A stretch of DNA of 64,000 nucleotides from an uncultured Flavobacteriales bacterium (GCA_946479285.1 CAMLFH010000022.1:1-64000); one strand, 5' to 3'. Counted from the first letter of the stretch, positions 1 to 9,414 are shown. Notes: generated from the letters alone by a model not told the origin. Numbers and translations are program-made.

Positions 1-55
1 AAAAGTTCAAAAGTTCAAAAGTTCAAAAGTTCAAAAGTTCAAAAGTTCAAAAGTT
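1..55. repeat. 8-bp tandem repeat array
   Basis: Six perfect head-to-tail copies of the octamer AAAAGTTC run from base 1 to 48, followed by a partial seventh copy that dissolves into a T-run. The array starts at the window edge, so its full length is unknown. It lies downstream of the leftward ppk stop codon. Further GTTCAA/TTGAAC-like words occur at about 77-110 and may be decayed units. Confidence 0.9.
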
Positions 56-113
56 TTTTTTCTTAATTTCTTTTAATTGAACAATTTGAACTCTTTCAAC
101 CCTTTGAACCTTC

Positions 114-2210
114 TCAGTATCCCAGATTCTCAATCAACTGCCGGTAATAATGCTGAATTTCACCCTGTGAACGAATAACCGCCTCATTTCCTGTTGCTTC
201 TTTGTAGGAATTCTTCTGTAGTTTATCAATGATCCGTGCTTTTTCGCGGTCTCCCCACTGCATACCAAAAATGAGGCTTATCTGATCCTTCAATGCCTGG
301 TCGTAAATCGGTGCGCCAACTTCTATTCGTTTGTCCAGGTTTCGTTCCATCCAATCGGCTGAAGTAATAAAATACAACGGCTCATCGTTGTTTCCGAATA
401 TTAGAAAACGGGTGTGTTCCAGGAAACGATCTACCACACTTAAAATTTCAATGTTCTGGCTCATTCCTTTAATTCCCGGAATCAAACAGCAGATTCCGCG
501 GACCATTAATTTTATTTTTACGCCGTGCTGAGACGCTTCGTACAGCTTGTCGATCATTTCCTGATCAACCAGGTTGTTGATTTTCATGTGGATATATGCA
601 GGCAGACCCTTTTTAGCATTTTTGGTTTCATTCGCAATCAGGCTCAGGTATTTTTCGCGTGCATTGACCGGAGAAACGATCAATGTTTTGAAATGATAGT
701 TATGCAGTTTATGTTCCATCATATGGAAAACTTCGTGCACTTCCGCCGCTATTTTCTTATTCACGGTAATCAGTCCCATGTCTGTATAAACCTGTGCAGA
801 TCGCTCATTAAAATTCCCGGTACCCACATACGTGATGAGTTGTTCTTTTTTATCCGAAATGCGTTTGATCTGGATCAGCTTGGAATGAATTTTCAGATCT
901 TCCGGACCATAAAGGACCTTAGCGCCTTCTTCTTTCATCCGTTCTGACCACGACAGGTTATTTTCTTCATCAAAACGGGCCTGAAGTTCCAATACGACGG
1001 TTACATGTTTTCCGTTTCTTACAGCATTTACCAAAGCATTCATCACTTGCGAATTCTTGGCAACGCGGTAAATGTTGATTTTGATGGAAACAACCTTCGG
1101 ATCAATAGCTGCTTCTCGTAATAAATCCACCACGTGGTCAAAACGATGATAGGGATAATGCAAAAGAACGTCTTTGTCAAGAATGACCTTTATTAAACTG
1201 TGCTGCTTGTGAAAAAAAGGATGATCTACCGCTTTGTAGGGCGGATAAACAAAATCGGGGTTCCCAAAATCCGGGAATTTCATAAAATCCTTGAAGTTGT
1301 GGTATTTACCTCCGGCTATTGTATTGACTCCCAATGTGAGGTTCAAACTTCTGATCAGCATTTCCAACAAGTCCTGCGGCATGCGGTGATCGTAAACCAT
1401 TCGGACCGGTTCTCCCTTTCTGCGCTGCTTGATACTTTTTTCCATTTTTTCAATGAAGGACATGGAAACATCGTCATCGAGATTTAACTCCGCGTCGCGC
1501 GTAAATTTGAAGGTAAATGCCTCAATGGTATCAAAAGAGAAGATTGGGAAAATATCAGCCAAATGAAGGCGGATGATATCATCGATCAATATGACTCCTT
1601 TGCCCTTTTCAGATTCCAGGATATAGAATCTTGAAACCAAATTCGGCACCTCGATGATTGCAAACCGTGCTTTTCGTTTGTAATCCCACTCCATGCGCAC
1701 AGCCAGGTAAATTGCTTTTTCTCGCAGTCGGAAAGGCATTTTTTTATCTATAAGGACCGGAACAATGTCGTGAATGACGGAAGAAAAGAAGTAATTTTTC
1801 AATTCCTCCTTTTGCTTATCATTTACTGTCAGTTCATCGTAGTGTTTGATTCCTTTCAGTTTCAGTTTGTGAAGAATGGATGCATATGCATGTTCAAACT
1901 TGCGTTGCTGCTTGATGACCACATTCCGGATTTCTTCGTACAATTCTTCCGCGGTTCCTTTGTAGCCTTCTACCTTTTGATCATCCAGCTGGATCATCCG
2001 TTTGATGTTTGCCACCCGAACGCGGTAAAACTCATCCAGGTTATTGGAGTAGATCCCCAAAAAACGCATCCGCTCAACCAATGGCACTTCATCATCCAGG
2101 GCCTCCTGTAAAACCCGGTCGTTGAAAGCCAGCCAGCTCAATTCGCGATTGAAATATTTTGTAGAGTGTGTTTTGTTTTTTGACCGACTTGTTTCTGTAC
2201 TTCTTACCAT
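114..2210 (-). CDS. ppk1: Polyphosphate kinase 1
   Basis: Reversibly polymerises the gamma-phosphate of ATP into inorganic polyphosphate. The 698 residues match the usual length of PPK1. The N-terminal part has the family opening NRELSWLAFN near residue 22. The two conserved histidines of the phospholipase-D-like halves are visible: His442 in LKIHSKL, the expected phospho-acceptor, and His599 in FLEHTRF. The TGNFNERSA motif lies between them. It is a single gene with no co-directional neighbour close by. A TAnnTTTG-like -7 box sits about 20 bases upstream of the start. I see no PPX exopolyphosphatase next to it, although the two are often adjacent in other bacteria. Confidence 0.95.
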   Translation of the reverse strand: MVRSTETSRSKNKTHSTKYFNRELSWLAFNDRVLQEALDDEVPLVERMRFLGIYSNNLDEFYRVRVANIKRMIQLDDQKVEGYKGTAEELYEEIRNVVIKQQRKFEHAYASILHKLKLKGIKHYDELTVNDKQKEELKNYFFSSVIHDIVPVLIDKKMPFRLREKAIYLAVRMEWDYKRKARFAIIEVPNLVSRFYILESEKGKGVILIDDIIRLHLADIFPIFSFDTIEAFTFKFTRDAELNLDDDVSMSFIEKMEKSIKQRRKGEPVRMVYDHRMPQDLLEMLIRSLNLTLGVNTIAGGKYHNFKDFMKFPDFGNPDFVYPPYKAVDHPFFHKQHSLIKVILDKDVLLHYPYHRFDHVVDLLREAAIDPKVVSIKINIYRVAKNSQVMNALVNAVRNGKHVTVVLELQARFDEENNLSWSERMKEEGAKVLYGPEDLKIHSKLIQIKRISDKKEQLITYVGTGNFNERSAQVYTDMGLITVNKKIAAEVHEVFHMMEHKLHNYHFKTLIVSPVNAREKYLSLIANETKNAKKGLPAYIHMKINNLVDQEMIDKLYEASQHGVKIKLMVRGICCLIPGIKGMSQNIEILSVVDRFLEHTRFLIFGNNDEPLYFITSADWMERNLDKRIEVGAPIYDQALKDQISLIFGMQWGDREKARIIDKLQKNSYKEATGNEAVIRSQGEIQHYYRQLIENLGY

Positions 2211-2227
2211 GAGAATTTATAATGCGA

Positions 2228-2235
2228 CAAACTTA
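2228..2235 (-). promoter_or_regulatory. Candidate -7 box for ppk1
   Basis: Read on the minus strand this is TAAGTTTG, an exact match to the Bacteroidota -7 consensus TAnnTTTG, 18 bases upstream of the ppk1 start. No convincing TTG at -33 was found, so this is a motif match only. Confidence 0.35.
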
Positions 2236-2354
2236 CTATGGACGATTAGATTCTAAGTTAAGAAATTCTTGAGATTATGTTAAGAGCCTGTTTAAGTTTT
2301 GTTTTTGGAGAATGATTATAACCCATTTTCGAGAAAGAAGTGCGTTTTGCAGGC

Positions 2355-2387
2355 ATAAAAAAAGGCAATCCGCCTAGGACTGCCTTT
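2355..2387 (-). terminator. Intrinsic terminator of the substrate-binding lipoprotein gene
   Basis: On the minus strand a 7-bp stem AAAGGCA/TGCCTTT with a GC-rich 13-base loop is followed directly by a run of seven T. It starts about 33 bases after the stop codon of the gene ending at 2420, as expected for Rho-independent termination. Confidence 0.8.
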
Positions 2388-2419
2388 AACTTTTTGCAAG
2401 CTGAGAGTTAGTTAAAAAT

Positions 2420-4138
2420 TTATTCCGAACCCTTTGGTTCTTTTATAAATATAGAAGAAAAATCTAAATTCTCCAAGGAATTTGTCTTAAAATTTCGGAT
2501 CCGGGAATTGATCATAGTAATGAAATCATCATTCGTAAGTGGAACAACCACCGCATCGTCTACGATTTGCTGATCACACTCGACCATGATATCCGTGCGT
2601 TTTTTTGCATCCTGTTCTTTGTTCAGACGAACATATAAATCATCAAATTTCGGATTTCGGTACTTGAACGGATTCATGAACTCGGAATTCAAATCTGCAT
2701 ATTTTCCATAGAAAATACTTAAGAAGCTTTCTCCGTCAGGGTAATCTGCAATCCATCCGGAAACCCACAAACTCGCTTTCCCGGATTTTACATAGCTGTT
2801 TCGTTTTTCAAAATCAACCAATTCTACCGTAATGGAAAGACCAAGGTTTTCTTTCAATTGTTTTGCAATTCCTTTTGCCAATAAATGATTTGCAGCGTCC
2901 TTGTTACCGCTAACGTAAATCACCAATGCCGGAAAACCGGCTCCATTTGCAAAACCTGCCTGGGCAAGTAGGGCATTTGCTTTGTTTAGATTGAAATCGG
3001 GGCCTTTCACTCGGTTTGAAGGAAAGAATTCGGTATTTGGAATAAATCCGTTTAGAACCGGGTAACCTTCTCCCTGTAAGGTATGATTCACCAAACTCTC
3101 ACGATCAATAGCATGATTAAGTGCTTGTCTGACACGAATATCTTTAAAAACCGGATTTTGCTGAGACATTCCAAGGAAAGTAACAGAAAATGATTGCTTG
3201 GAATCCACTTTGTGCTTCACTGTTTTTCCTTCCTGTGCTTCCTGCAGCGAACCTAAGATGTTGTCTACCTCATCCGTTGGTATTTCCAGTACAAGATCTA
3301 TTTTACGCTCTCTGAATGCAATTAATTCGCTGCGCTTATTCTCGGTATAACTCAATTCGATGGCTTCTAAAAACGGAAGCTGGTTTCCAAATTGATCTTT
3401 TGCCCAGTAATTCGGATTGCGTTTCAATTTAATTCCCGTAGCAGAAAACTCTTCCAGCATGAAAGGTCCGGTTCCTACCGGATGATTTTTGAGTTCATCC
3501 TTGTAAAAATCGTATGCTTCCTTTGGAAAAACACCAAAACCGCTATAGGTCAAAAGTTTATCGAAACCTGCGAAGGCTTCAACCAGTTTAATCTGAACGC
3601 TGTATTTATCCAAAACGGCAATTCCTGAAACTCCTCCTGATTTGAATTGTGTTTTGGTTGCTTTATTGAAGTCGGAAGCGCCTACCACCCGGTCCACAAG
3701 CATAAAACTTACTTCGTTTAATTTCAAACCGCTGCACGACATATCAAGTGTGTACTTTACATCTTCCGCAGTTAATTCGCGACCTTCACCATCCAAACAT
3801 TCGTCCGGGTGAAAATAAATTCCTTTTCGGATATTGAGCGTGTAAGATTTCCCGTCCGGAGAAACAGTGAAGCTCTCTGCAACAGATGGAATAACTTTAG
3901 ATCCGGAAGCATCCAGGCGTAAGATCGGGTCAAAAATTTGTGATGTAATTCGCTGAGTGTAAAGTGTTGTAGCCTGAAGTGGAATCAATCCTTCGATTTT
4001 TTCCGAAGACATAAATCGAAAAGTTCCTCCATATTTGGCGCCCCCAATTGCTTTCAGGTCTTCCACATTCACAGAATCGTCCGAGCAGCCGGCAAACCCG
4101 ACAGCGAGTATGGAAATAAGAACGAACTGTTTAAACAT
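2420..4138 (-). CDS. Peptide-type ABC transporter substrate-binding lipoprotein (SBP_bac_5)
   Basis: Extracytoplasmic solute-binding protein of the OppA/DppA family (family 5), expected to be a lipid-anchored receptor for oligopeptides or similar solutes. The first 20 residues are a lipoprotein signal with a lipobox ending in GFAGC, so Cys18 or thereabouts is the lipidation site. The body has family hallmarks: SYTLNIRKGIYFHPD near residue 95, HPVGTGPFML around 220, and FKDIRVRQALNHAIDRE around 330, over 572 residues. No permease or ATPase gene is adjacent, so its membrane partners are encoded elsewhere. Substrate cannot be read from sequence. A strong terminator follows the gene and a TATTTTTG box lies upstream. 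Confidence 0.9.
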   Translation of the reverse strand: MFKQFVLISILAVGFAGCSDDSVNVEDLKAIGGAKYGGTFRFMSSEKIEGLIPLQATTLYTQRITSQIFDPILRLDASGSKVIPSVAESFTVSPDGKSYTLNIRKGIYFHPDECLDGEGRELTAEDVKYTLDMSCSGLKLNEVSFMLVDRVVGASDFNKATKTQFKSGGVSGIAVLDKYSVQIKLVEAFAGFDKLLTYSGFGVFPKEAYDFYKDELKNHPVGTGPFMLEEFSATGIKLKRNPNYWAKDQFGNQLPFLEAIELSYTENKRSELIAFRERKIDLVLEIPTDEVDNILGSLQEAQEGKTVKHKVDSKQSFSVTFLGMSQQNPVFKDIRVRQALNHAIDRESLVNHTLQGEGYPVLNGFIPNTEFFPSNRVKGPDFNLNKANALLAQAGFANGAGFPALVIYVSGNKDAANHLLAKGIAKQLKENLGLSITVELVDFEKRNSYVKSGKASLWVSGWIADYPDGESFLSIFYGKYADLNSEFMNPFKYRNPKFDDLYVRLNKEQDAKKRTDIMVECDQQIVDDAVVVPLTNDDFITMINSRIRNFKTNSLENLDFSSIFIKEPKGSE

Positions 4139-4162
4139 AGTAAGCGGCGTTGCAGTGTTTTA

Positions 4163-4170
4163 CAAAAATA
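4163..4170 (-). promoter_or_regulatory. Candidate -7 box for the substrate-binding lipoprotein gene
   Basis: Minus-strand TATTTTTG matches TAnnTTTG and lies 24 bases upstream of the start codon. No good -33 TTG lies at the usual distance. Confidence 0.35.
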
Positions 4171-4224
4171 ACATTTAAACCCAATCTTAGAAGTTTGGAC
4201 GTATTTTTTAGTCCTTACCGTTCT

Positions 4225-4254
4225 AAAAAGGCAAAAGCCCCATAAGAGGAGCTT
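4225..4254 (-). terminator. Probable intrinsic terminator of trpS
   Basis: On the minus strand AAGCTCC and GGGGCTT form a 7-bp stem (one T-G pair) around a 6-base loop, followed by TTGCCTTTTT. It lies about 100 bases beyond the trpS stop codon, which is rather far, so the assignment is moderate. Confidence 0.5.
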
Positions 4255-4354
4255 CAGCATGTTGGTTTAATAAGAGTAGTTTATGTTGGTGTAACATAAG
4301 TTGATTCAAATATAGTATTTTTTGATTAAACGGTATCGCCTAATCAAAAAAAAT

Positions 4355-5323
4355 TTAGTAGCCCAATTTGCTGCGAACTCGTTTTAAAGTTTCCTGAGCA
4401 ATGATTCGCGCTTTGGAAGCCCCAATTTCTAAGGCTTTATCAATCTGCGACTTATCTTCCATCAGCGCATTGTATTTTTCGCGCTGTGTTGAAAATTTGG
4501 TCAAAATCAGTTCCAAAAGTGAATTTTTTGCATGACCATATCCATAATTTCCTCCTAAATAATTGGTTCTCATGCTTTCAATCTCCGGAGCAGAAGCCAA
4601 TAATTCATACAACCGGAAAATATGGCAAGTATCCGGATCTTTCGGTTCTTCCAACCCTTTGCTGTCAGTAACAATAGACATTACCTGCTTCTTCAGCTGT
4701 TTTTCAGGAAGGAAAATATTGATCGTATTATTCCTGGATTTACTCATCTTTTCACCATCCGTACCGGGAACGATCTTTGTTACTTCGTCGATCCGTGCTT
4801 CAGGAATGACAAATGTTTCGCCCATTTTAAGGTTGAACTTGTCTGCTACATCCCGGGAAATCTCTAAATGCTGCAACTGATCTTTTCCAACAGGAACCAG
4901 GTTCGCATCATACAAGAGAATATCCGCAGCCATCAGGATCGGGTAGGTAAACAATCCGGCATTCACATCACTCAAATAATCTGCTTTGTCTTTAAAACTA
5001 TGAGCGAGTGTTAAACGCTGAAACGGAAAAAAACACAATAAATGCCACATCAATTCGGTCACTTCCGCTACATCGCTTTGTCGGTAGAAAGTCGTTTTCT
5101 CCGGATCCAATCCACATGCTAACCAAACAGCAGCGGTAGAATACGTGTTTTCGCGCATCAATTCCGGATCTTTGATCTGGGTCAAAGTATGCAGATTTGC
5201 GATGAAGAGAAAAGAATCGTTTTTTTGATCCTTAGCCATTTCAATTGCAGGCATGATTGCACCGAGTAAATTCCCCAAATGCGGGGTTCCCGTGCTTTGA
5301 ATACCTGTTAGAACTCGTGCCAT
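4355..5323 (-). CDS. trpS: Tryptophanyl-tRNA synthetase
   Basis: Charges tRNA(Trp) with tryptophan in the cytoplasm. It is a class I synthetase of 322 residues, typical for the short bacterial form. The HIGH-type signature is GTPHLGNLLGA near residue 12 and the KMSKS signature is EKMSKSRNN near residue 190. The segment AADILLYDANLVPVGKDQ is characteristic of TrpRS. It is monocistronic and ends before a probable terminator. Confidence 0.97.
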   Translation of the reverse strand: MARVLTGIQSTGTPHLGNLLGAIMPAIEMAKDQKNDSFLFIANLHTLTQIKDPELMRENTYSTAAVWLACGLDPEKTTFYRQSDVAEVTELMWHLLCFFPFQRLTLAHSFKDKADYLSDVNAGLFTYPILMAADILLYDANLVPVGKDQLQHLEISRDVADKFNLKMGETFVIPEARIDEVTKIVPGTDGEKMSKSRNNTINIFLPEKQLKKQVMSIVTDSKGLEEPKDPDTCHIFRLYELLASAPEIESMRTNYLGGNYGYGHAKNSLLELILTKFSTQREKYNALMEDKSQIDKALEIGASKARIIAQETLKRVRSKLGY

Positions 5324-5446
5324 TTTAAAATTGTTTTTTGCGAATTTAGGGGTTTCTTTCAGCTAAAAGGAATGAATTGGGGAGAAATTCCAAGAATGAA
5401 TGGTTTTTTGTAACTGAATTTTGATCGGAAGAGTTATTTTTGATCG

Positions 5447-6205
5447 GTGAAGCAGTTCCTGGGAGTTTTGAGTTTAATTTATAAGTTACACGTTGGACTG
5501 GTCTTCGTAGCAACGCTATTATTCTTTTATCCCTTCATTTGTCTCACACTTTCCCGGAAATGCTGGAAGAAGCATAGTTTCCCTATTAATGTTGTTTGGA
5601 GTTTCACTGTTCGCATACTTTGTGGAATTTGGGTTCACCGCCTGCGCAGAGTTCGTTTACCAAAAGGGCCCTACCTGATTGTTTCCAATCATACTTCATA
5701 CTTCGATATTTTTGTGATGTATTCTATTTTACCCACGCATCGCTTCTTGTTCATGGGGAAAAGCGAGATACTGAATTATCCCTTAATGAAAACCTTTTTC
5801 AAGCATTTGAATATCCCGGTTCACCGCAATGACCGAATCAAAGCTGCCAAGTCTTTTATCCAGGCAAAGAATGCCGTTCAGGAAGGCTGGTCGATCGTGA
5901 TTTTCCCGGAAGGAGGGATCCCGGACTTCGATCTTCCGGAAATGGGGGAATTCAAATCCGGAGCTTTCAAATTGTCGAAGAATGCCCAAATCCCAATTGT
6001 CCCGATTACCTTTTTGGATCACCACCATATGTTTTCCGATCCGGACCAGATTTTGGGTTATGCGCATCCGGGTATTTCCAGGATTTACATGCACGATGCA
6101 ATTTCTGTAGAACAACAAAACGGAATGACAGAAGCGGAATTATCTGATCATGTTTTCGGAGTTTTGGCCGGACCGCTCAGAGAAAGAGGGTTGATGAAGA
6201 AATGA
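5447..6205 (+). CDS. 1-acyl-sn-glycerol-3-phosphate acyltransferase (PlsC family)
   Basis: Membrane-associated acyltransferase expected to acylate lysophosphatidic acid in phospholipid synthesis. The 252 residues contain an N-terminal hydrophobic segment at about 8-35, the catalytic HX4D motif in SNHTSYFD near residue 82, and the FPEGGIP substrate-binding motif near residue 153. The start used is GTG at 5447. A TATTTTTG promoter-like word lies only 5 bases before it, so transcription from there would give an almost leaderless mRNA; the start is therefore moderately secure. gatC follows 27 bases later on the same strand. Confidence 0.88.
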   Translation: MKQFLGVLSLIYKLHVGLVFVATLLFFYPFICLTLSRKCWKKHSFPINVVWSFTVRILCGIWVHRLRRVRLPKGPYLIVSNHTSYFDIFVMYSILPTHRFLFMGKSEILNYPLMKTFFKHLNIPVHRNDRIKAAKSFIQAKNAVQEGWSIVIFPEGGIPDFDLPEMGEFKSGAFKLSKNAQIPIVPITFLDHHHMFSDPDQILGYAHPGISRIYMHDAISVEQQNGMTEAELSDHVFGVLAGPLRERGLMKK

Positions 6206-6232
6206 TTCATTCAAATTTTGTAATTTTGCACC

Positions 6233-6526
6233 ATGGAAAAGATTTCAGAAGAAACAATTGATCACATCGCTCATTTATCCCGACTTCGTTTTGAAGGAGA
6301 CGACAAAGTTGCTATCCGCCAGGATTTGGATAAAATCATCGGGTTTATGGGGAAATTGTCTGAAATTCCAACCGATGATGTGGAACCTTTGATTTTTATG
6401 AGTGATGAAGTGAACGTACTTCGTGACGATGAGCCGGAAGTAACCATTACTCAGCCGGAAGCTTTGAAGAATGCTCCTAAGAAGGATTCCGATTATTTCC
6501 GCATCGCGAAGGTTTTGGATAAGTAA
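6233..6526 (+). CDS. gatC: Asp-tRNA(Asn)/Glu-tRNA(Gln) amidotransferase subunit C
   Basis: Small scaffolding subunit of the GatCAB amidotransferase, which converts mischarged Glu-tRNA(Gln) or Asp-tRNA(Asn) to the correct amide. The 97 residues carry the family opening IDHIAHLSRLRF and the mid-protein LDKIIGFMGKLSEIPTDDVEP. The catalytic subunit gatA is about 11 kb away on the other strand, and gatB is not in the window, so the operon is split. TAATTTTG at 6221-6228, just before the ATG, matches the -7 consensus and may give it its own start. It converges with the T9SS protein gene, leaving 12 bases between stop codons. Confidence 0.95.
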   Translation: MEKISEETIDHIAHLSRLRFEGDDKVAIRQDLDKIIGFMGKLSEIPTDDVEPLIFMSDEVNVLRDDEPEVTITQPEALKNAPKKDSDYFRIAKVLDK

Positions 6527-6538
6527 TCAAGATAAACT

Positions 6539-9079
6539 TTACCTTACCAGGTTCACATGTCCTGTAAATAAAGCAGGAATCCCAAAACAATTCATATACA
6601 TGACCTGAACCTGATAGATTCCATCCGGAGATGGTTTTCCATTGTAATTCCCATCCCACAAAAGAAGTGGTGTTTCGGAGTTATAGGATGCCTCCTCCAT
6701 ACTGAGAAGCTCTTCTCCCCATCGGTTGAAAATGTGAATACTGCTGATTGTAACATTCTTTGTAATAATCTCCAATTGGTCATTTGTCCCGTCCATATCA
6801 GGAGTAAAGGTGTTAGGCATAAAAATCGCCTGCTCATTTTGCAAATCTACATAAATAGAATCCCATAATTCTCCGCAAACATTAAATGCACGGATGAGAT
6901 ACCATCCGGATGCATTTAGTGAACTGCCTGCAGGTTTTTGTGTCCGGGGATAAAATAGTTCGTACTGATAATTTGTTTCAATATGGAGTAAATTTGGAGA
7001 GATTTGGAGTTCACAAAACTTCAATGAATCCTCTGGAAAGTAAAGATCAAGATCTGGTAATCGATTCACAAGCATAGAGTCAGTAACACTTCCACATTCA
7101 TTCGTTAGGGTACAAGTGTAGATCCCTTCGTGACTGATGAGTTCAGTTGCAGTCTGAGAGCCGGAACTCCATGAATAACTGCCCTGACTACCAATTGCTG
7201 TGTAGAGAAATCCCACCCCAATCTCAAAACAGGTGTCCAGTGTGAGAGGTAAATCCAGTGTTGGAAATGGAAGCAGGGTGATTTGAATAGAATCCCTAAC
7301 TGCTGCGCAGCTATCCGAAACTTCAACCCAGTAAATTCCCGAATTGGTTACAGATAAGGAAGGAGTAATAGCGTTGTTGTTCCAGAGATAACTCAGGGTT
7401 CCGATTGAATTGGTAACAACAGGAAGCAGCGTAAAACTGGTTCCTTGCTGGAAACAAAGCGTCGTGTCATTTCCTAAACTTACGGTCATATTGGACGGCG
7501 CGGTAATAGGAACAATCGTATCAATCAATTCACAGCAGCGAATGTCTAAGACCCGTACAATAATCGTATCGGGACTATTTGTGAAATAGGTGTTTGAAGA
7601 AGAACTTGTTCCGTTTGACCAATGAAAAGTTGGGGATTGAAAGCCAGTAACGTTTGCCACAAAAGAAGAAGGACAAATGGAGGCCTGATTAAGATCCAGA
7701 GAAATGTCTTCGCAGGGAACGTATAGTTGCAAGTCTTCTATTACAACCCCGTCCCAATAAGTGAAACCTACCCCGTGTTCAATGAGGTCCAAGGGTTCCA
7801 GCTGTGTTGTTAAATTAGTTGCGATCACTGGTAATTCACTAAATTCGGAGCAGTTTGCGATGGTATTCAGATCTTCATCCAAAATGATTTCGCTGATATT
7901 GATATCACCTGCCGGAACAAGCATTTCAGATGTTGCAAAATAATGCGAGTTACTCTTAAAGTCACTGTTCCCGTAAGAATTATTGGAAGCTGCACCACCA
8001 AAAAAGATGTTTGGTTTTTTAAGTCCGATGCATTTTTGAAAGTTACCGTTCTTATCCAATTTAAGAGCGTACAATCCATCGAAGTTAGAATGGACCACCC
8101 CGCATAGAACATAACTATTCGCTGTTTCATTCAATCCGTGTACTTGTTGAGATCCTTCTCCGTCAATTTCATATTCTTTTGAAAATAACAGATTCCCGGA
8201 TCCATCTAATTTTGTCAAAACAATGTTGGGATCATTTTGAGTACCCATGGTTCCATTATTGAAAGAGGTGAGAACGATATTGTTATTCATATCGTATTCA
8301 ATGCGGCTTCCCTGGAATGAGGTGGTCATTACACCTGGAATAAAAGGAAAAGATATACGCCGTTGAAAAAAGACCGTTCCTGAGTCATTGATACCTAAAA
8401 CGAAAGGCATGTTTGGATAAGTAGCTAAAAAGTCATTGTTCTGATGCATTCCAGTAACAAACATTTTTCCATTACGCATTTCGGTAGCACTTGTAAAATG
8501 GGTGTCACTATTGGTTCCTGCAGCAGGATAAGCTAATTGTAATACGAGTGATTCCCAGATCATGTCGCCGGTTTGTGAGGATACAGCCATCACTTTTCCG
8601 TGTACGAACGTTCCGGATTGCAGTGTTCCTCCAACCAAATAGAATCTTCCATTGGCATAGCGCATACAAGAAAGATATCCCCCCGAACTCAGCTCATATT
8701 TACACCAATAGAGAGCACCCGTCTGGGCATTCATCTTAAAATAGAAACTTCCCAGATCGGTATTGGATTGCTCAATGTCTCCACAACCGAATAAAGTGTC
8801 GCCGATAATGTCCAAAAACCCAAGAACAACCGTATTACTGGTTACTGGAATAAAACTGATTGTTTTTGACCAAACGGTTTGCTGTAATGCGTTTTGTTTT
8901 ACAAGCAATGATTTTGTGTCCATTACTCCACCAGTGAAGGTGTTTCCGGCGGCATCGGTTACAATATTTGCAGATGACTCACGGCTGGAGGGGCTTCCTA
9001 TAATGTTACTAATCTCATTTTCCTGAGCTTTTAATGAAGTAAGAATGAAGGTGGAGAGTAAAGCTAGAAAGTATTTCAT
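6539..9079 (-). CDS. Large secreted protein with T9SS type B (CHU_C) sorting domain
   Basis: An 846-residue exported protein with a signal peptide (residues 1-18, ending in LKAQ). Residues about 20-450 look like a beta-propeller-type protein made of repeated sequence such as DGSGNLLFSKEYE and KLDKNGNFQKC, resembling domains found in Bacteroidota surface proteins. The middle contains Ig-like/PKD-like segments (SYLWNNNAITPSLSVTNSGIY, SYSWSSGSQTATELISHEGIY). The last ~90 residues are the gliding-motility-associated type B sorting domain, with NTFTPDMDGTNDQLEI, IFNRWGEELL and LLLWDGNYNGKPSPDGIY. It is expected to cross the outer membrane through the type IX system. Ligand and function are unknown. 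Confidence 0.85.
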   Translation of the reverse strand: MKYFLALLSTFILTSLKAQENEISNIIGSPSSRESSANIVTDAAGNTFTGGVMDTKSLLVKQNALQQTVWSKTISFIPVTSNTVVLGFLDIIGDTLFGCGDIEQSNTDLGSFYFKMNAQTGALYWCKYELSSGGYLSCMRYANGRFYLVGGTLQSGTFVHGKVMAVSSQTGDMIWESLVLQLAYPAAGTNSDTHFTSATEMRNGKMFVTGMHQNNDFLATYPNMPFVLGINDSGTVFFQRRISFPFIPGVMTTSFQGSRIEYDMNNNIVLTSFNNGTMGTQNDPNIVLTKLDGSGNLLFSKEYEIDGEGSQQVHGLNETANSYVLCGVVHSNFDGLYALKLDKNGNFQKCIGLKKPNIFFGGAASNNSYGNSDFKSNSHYFATSEMLVPAGDINISEIILDEDLNTIANCSEFSELPVIATNLTTQLEPLDLIEHGVGFTYWDGVVIEDLQLYVPCEDISLDLNQASICPSSFVANVTGFQSPTFHWSNGTSSSSNTYFTNSPDTIIVRVLDIRCCELIDTIVPITAPSNMTVSLGNDTTLCFQQGTSFTLLPVVTNSIGTLSYLWNNNAITPSLSVTNSGIYWVEVSDSCAAVRDSIQITLLPFPTLDLPLTLDTCFEIGVGFLYTAIGSQGSYSWSSGSQTATELISHEGIYTCTLTNECGSVTDSMLVNRLPDLDLYFPEDSLKFCELQISPNLLHIETNYQYELFYPRTQKPAGSSLNASGWYLIRAFNVCGELWDSIYVDLQNEQAIFMPNTFTPDMDGTNDQLEIITKNVTISSIHIFNRWGEELLSMEEASYNSETPLLLWDGNYNGKPSPDGIYQVQVMYMNCFGIPALFTGHVNLVR

Positions 9080-9120
9080 AAAGAGGTGCTGGAGCTTAGT
9101 AAACGCGGTTTTTGCCTTAT

Positions 9121-9396
9121 TGGTTGCCTCTTTATTTGTAAAGTATATCCCAAACTTAAACCGAACTATGTAAATGCTCTGTAACCCAGGTTTATGAAGT
9201 TTTGGAAGAATGCATTGCTTGTCATAAGACTTCCGTTCCGGACGTTGACTAAGGCAACACGCAGCGTTGGAGTAGCTCTGAAGAATGTGCCGCTCTCATA
9301 GGGCTGAAAATGAGATCCAATCCCGGGAGAGAAGTAAGTGTAAATGTTAGATAGTTTTCTCCGTTCAGATTCCTAACTGTTACCGTCTCCCGATTT
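9121..9396 (-). pseudogene. Decayed C-terminal fragment of a paralogue of the 11126-11728 gene
   Basis: Read on the minus strand, this spacer translates in one frame into a clear relative of the last ~85 residues of the protein encoded at 11126-11728. The remnant reads IYTYFSPGIGSHFQPY and ESGTFFRATPTLRVALVN where the intact protein has LYTYLTPKIGYRFQPY and KSGLFFRATLTPHIAVVN. Near the end, RAFT*FGLSLGYTL matches RAIPWFGFSLGYTF, with the Trp codon replaced by TAG at 9166-9168. The first ~115 residues are absent and the normal stop after the final GYTF segment is lost. It fills most of the 335-base gap between two genes and is a dead duplicate. Confidence 0.85.
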
Positions 9397-9414
9397 GGCC
9401 TCGTTAGCTTCTTT

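Noticed and set aside
1..55. CRISPR array
   Set aside because: The repeats are only 8 bp with no spacers; this is a simple tandem repeat.
2278..2310. AAGAGCCTGTTTAAG-like word as an insertion-sequence end
   Set aside because: No inverted partner, target duplication or transposase is present in the window.
4069..4260. Possible small leftward gene between the substrate-binding lipoprotein and trpS
   Set aside because: It overlaps the lipoprotein signal region and contains the terminator hairpin; no recognisable protein features.
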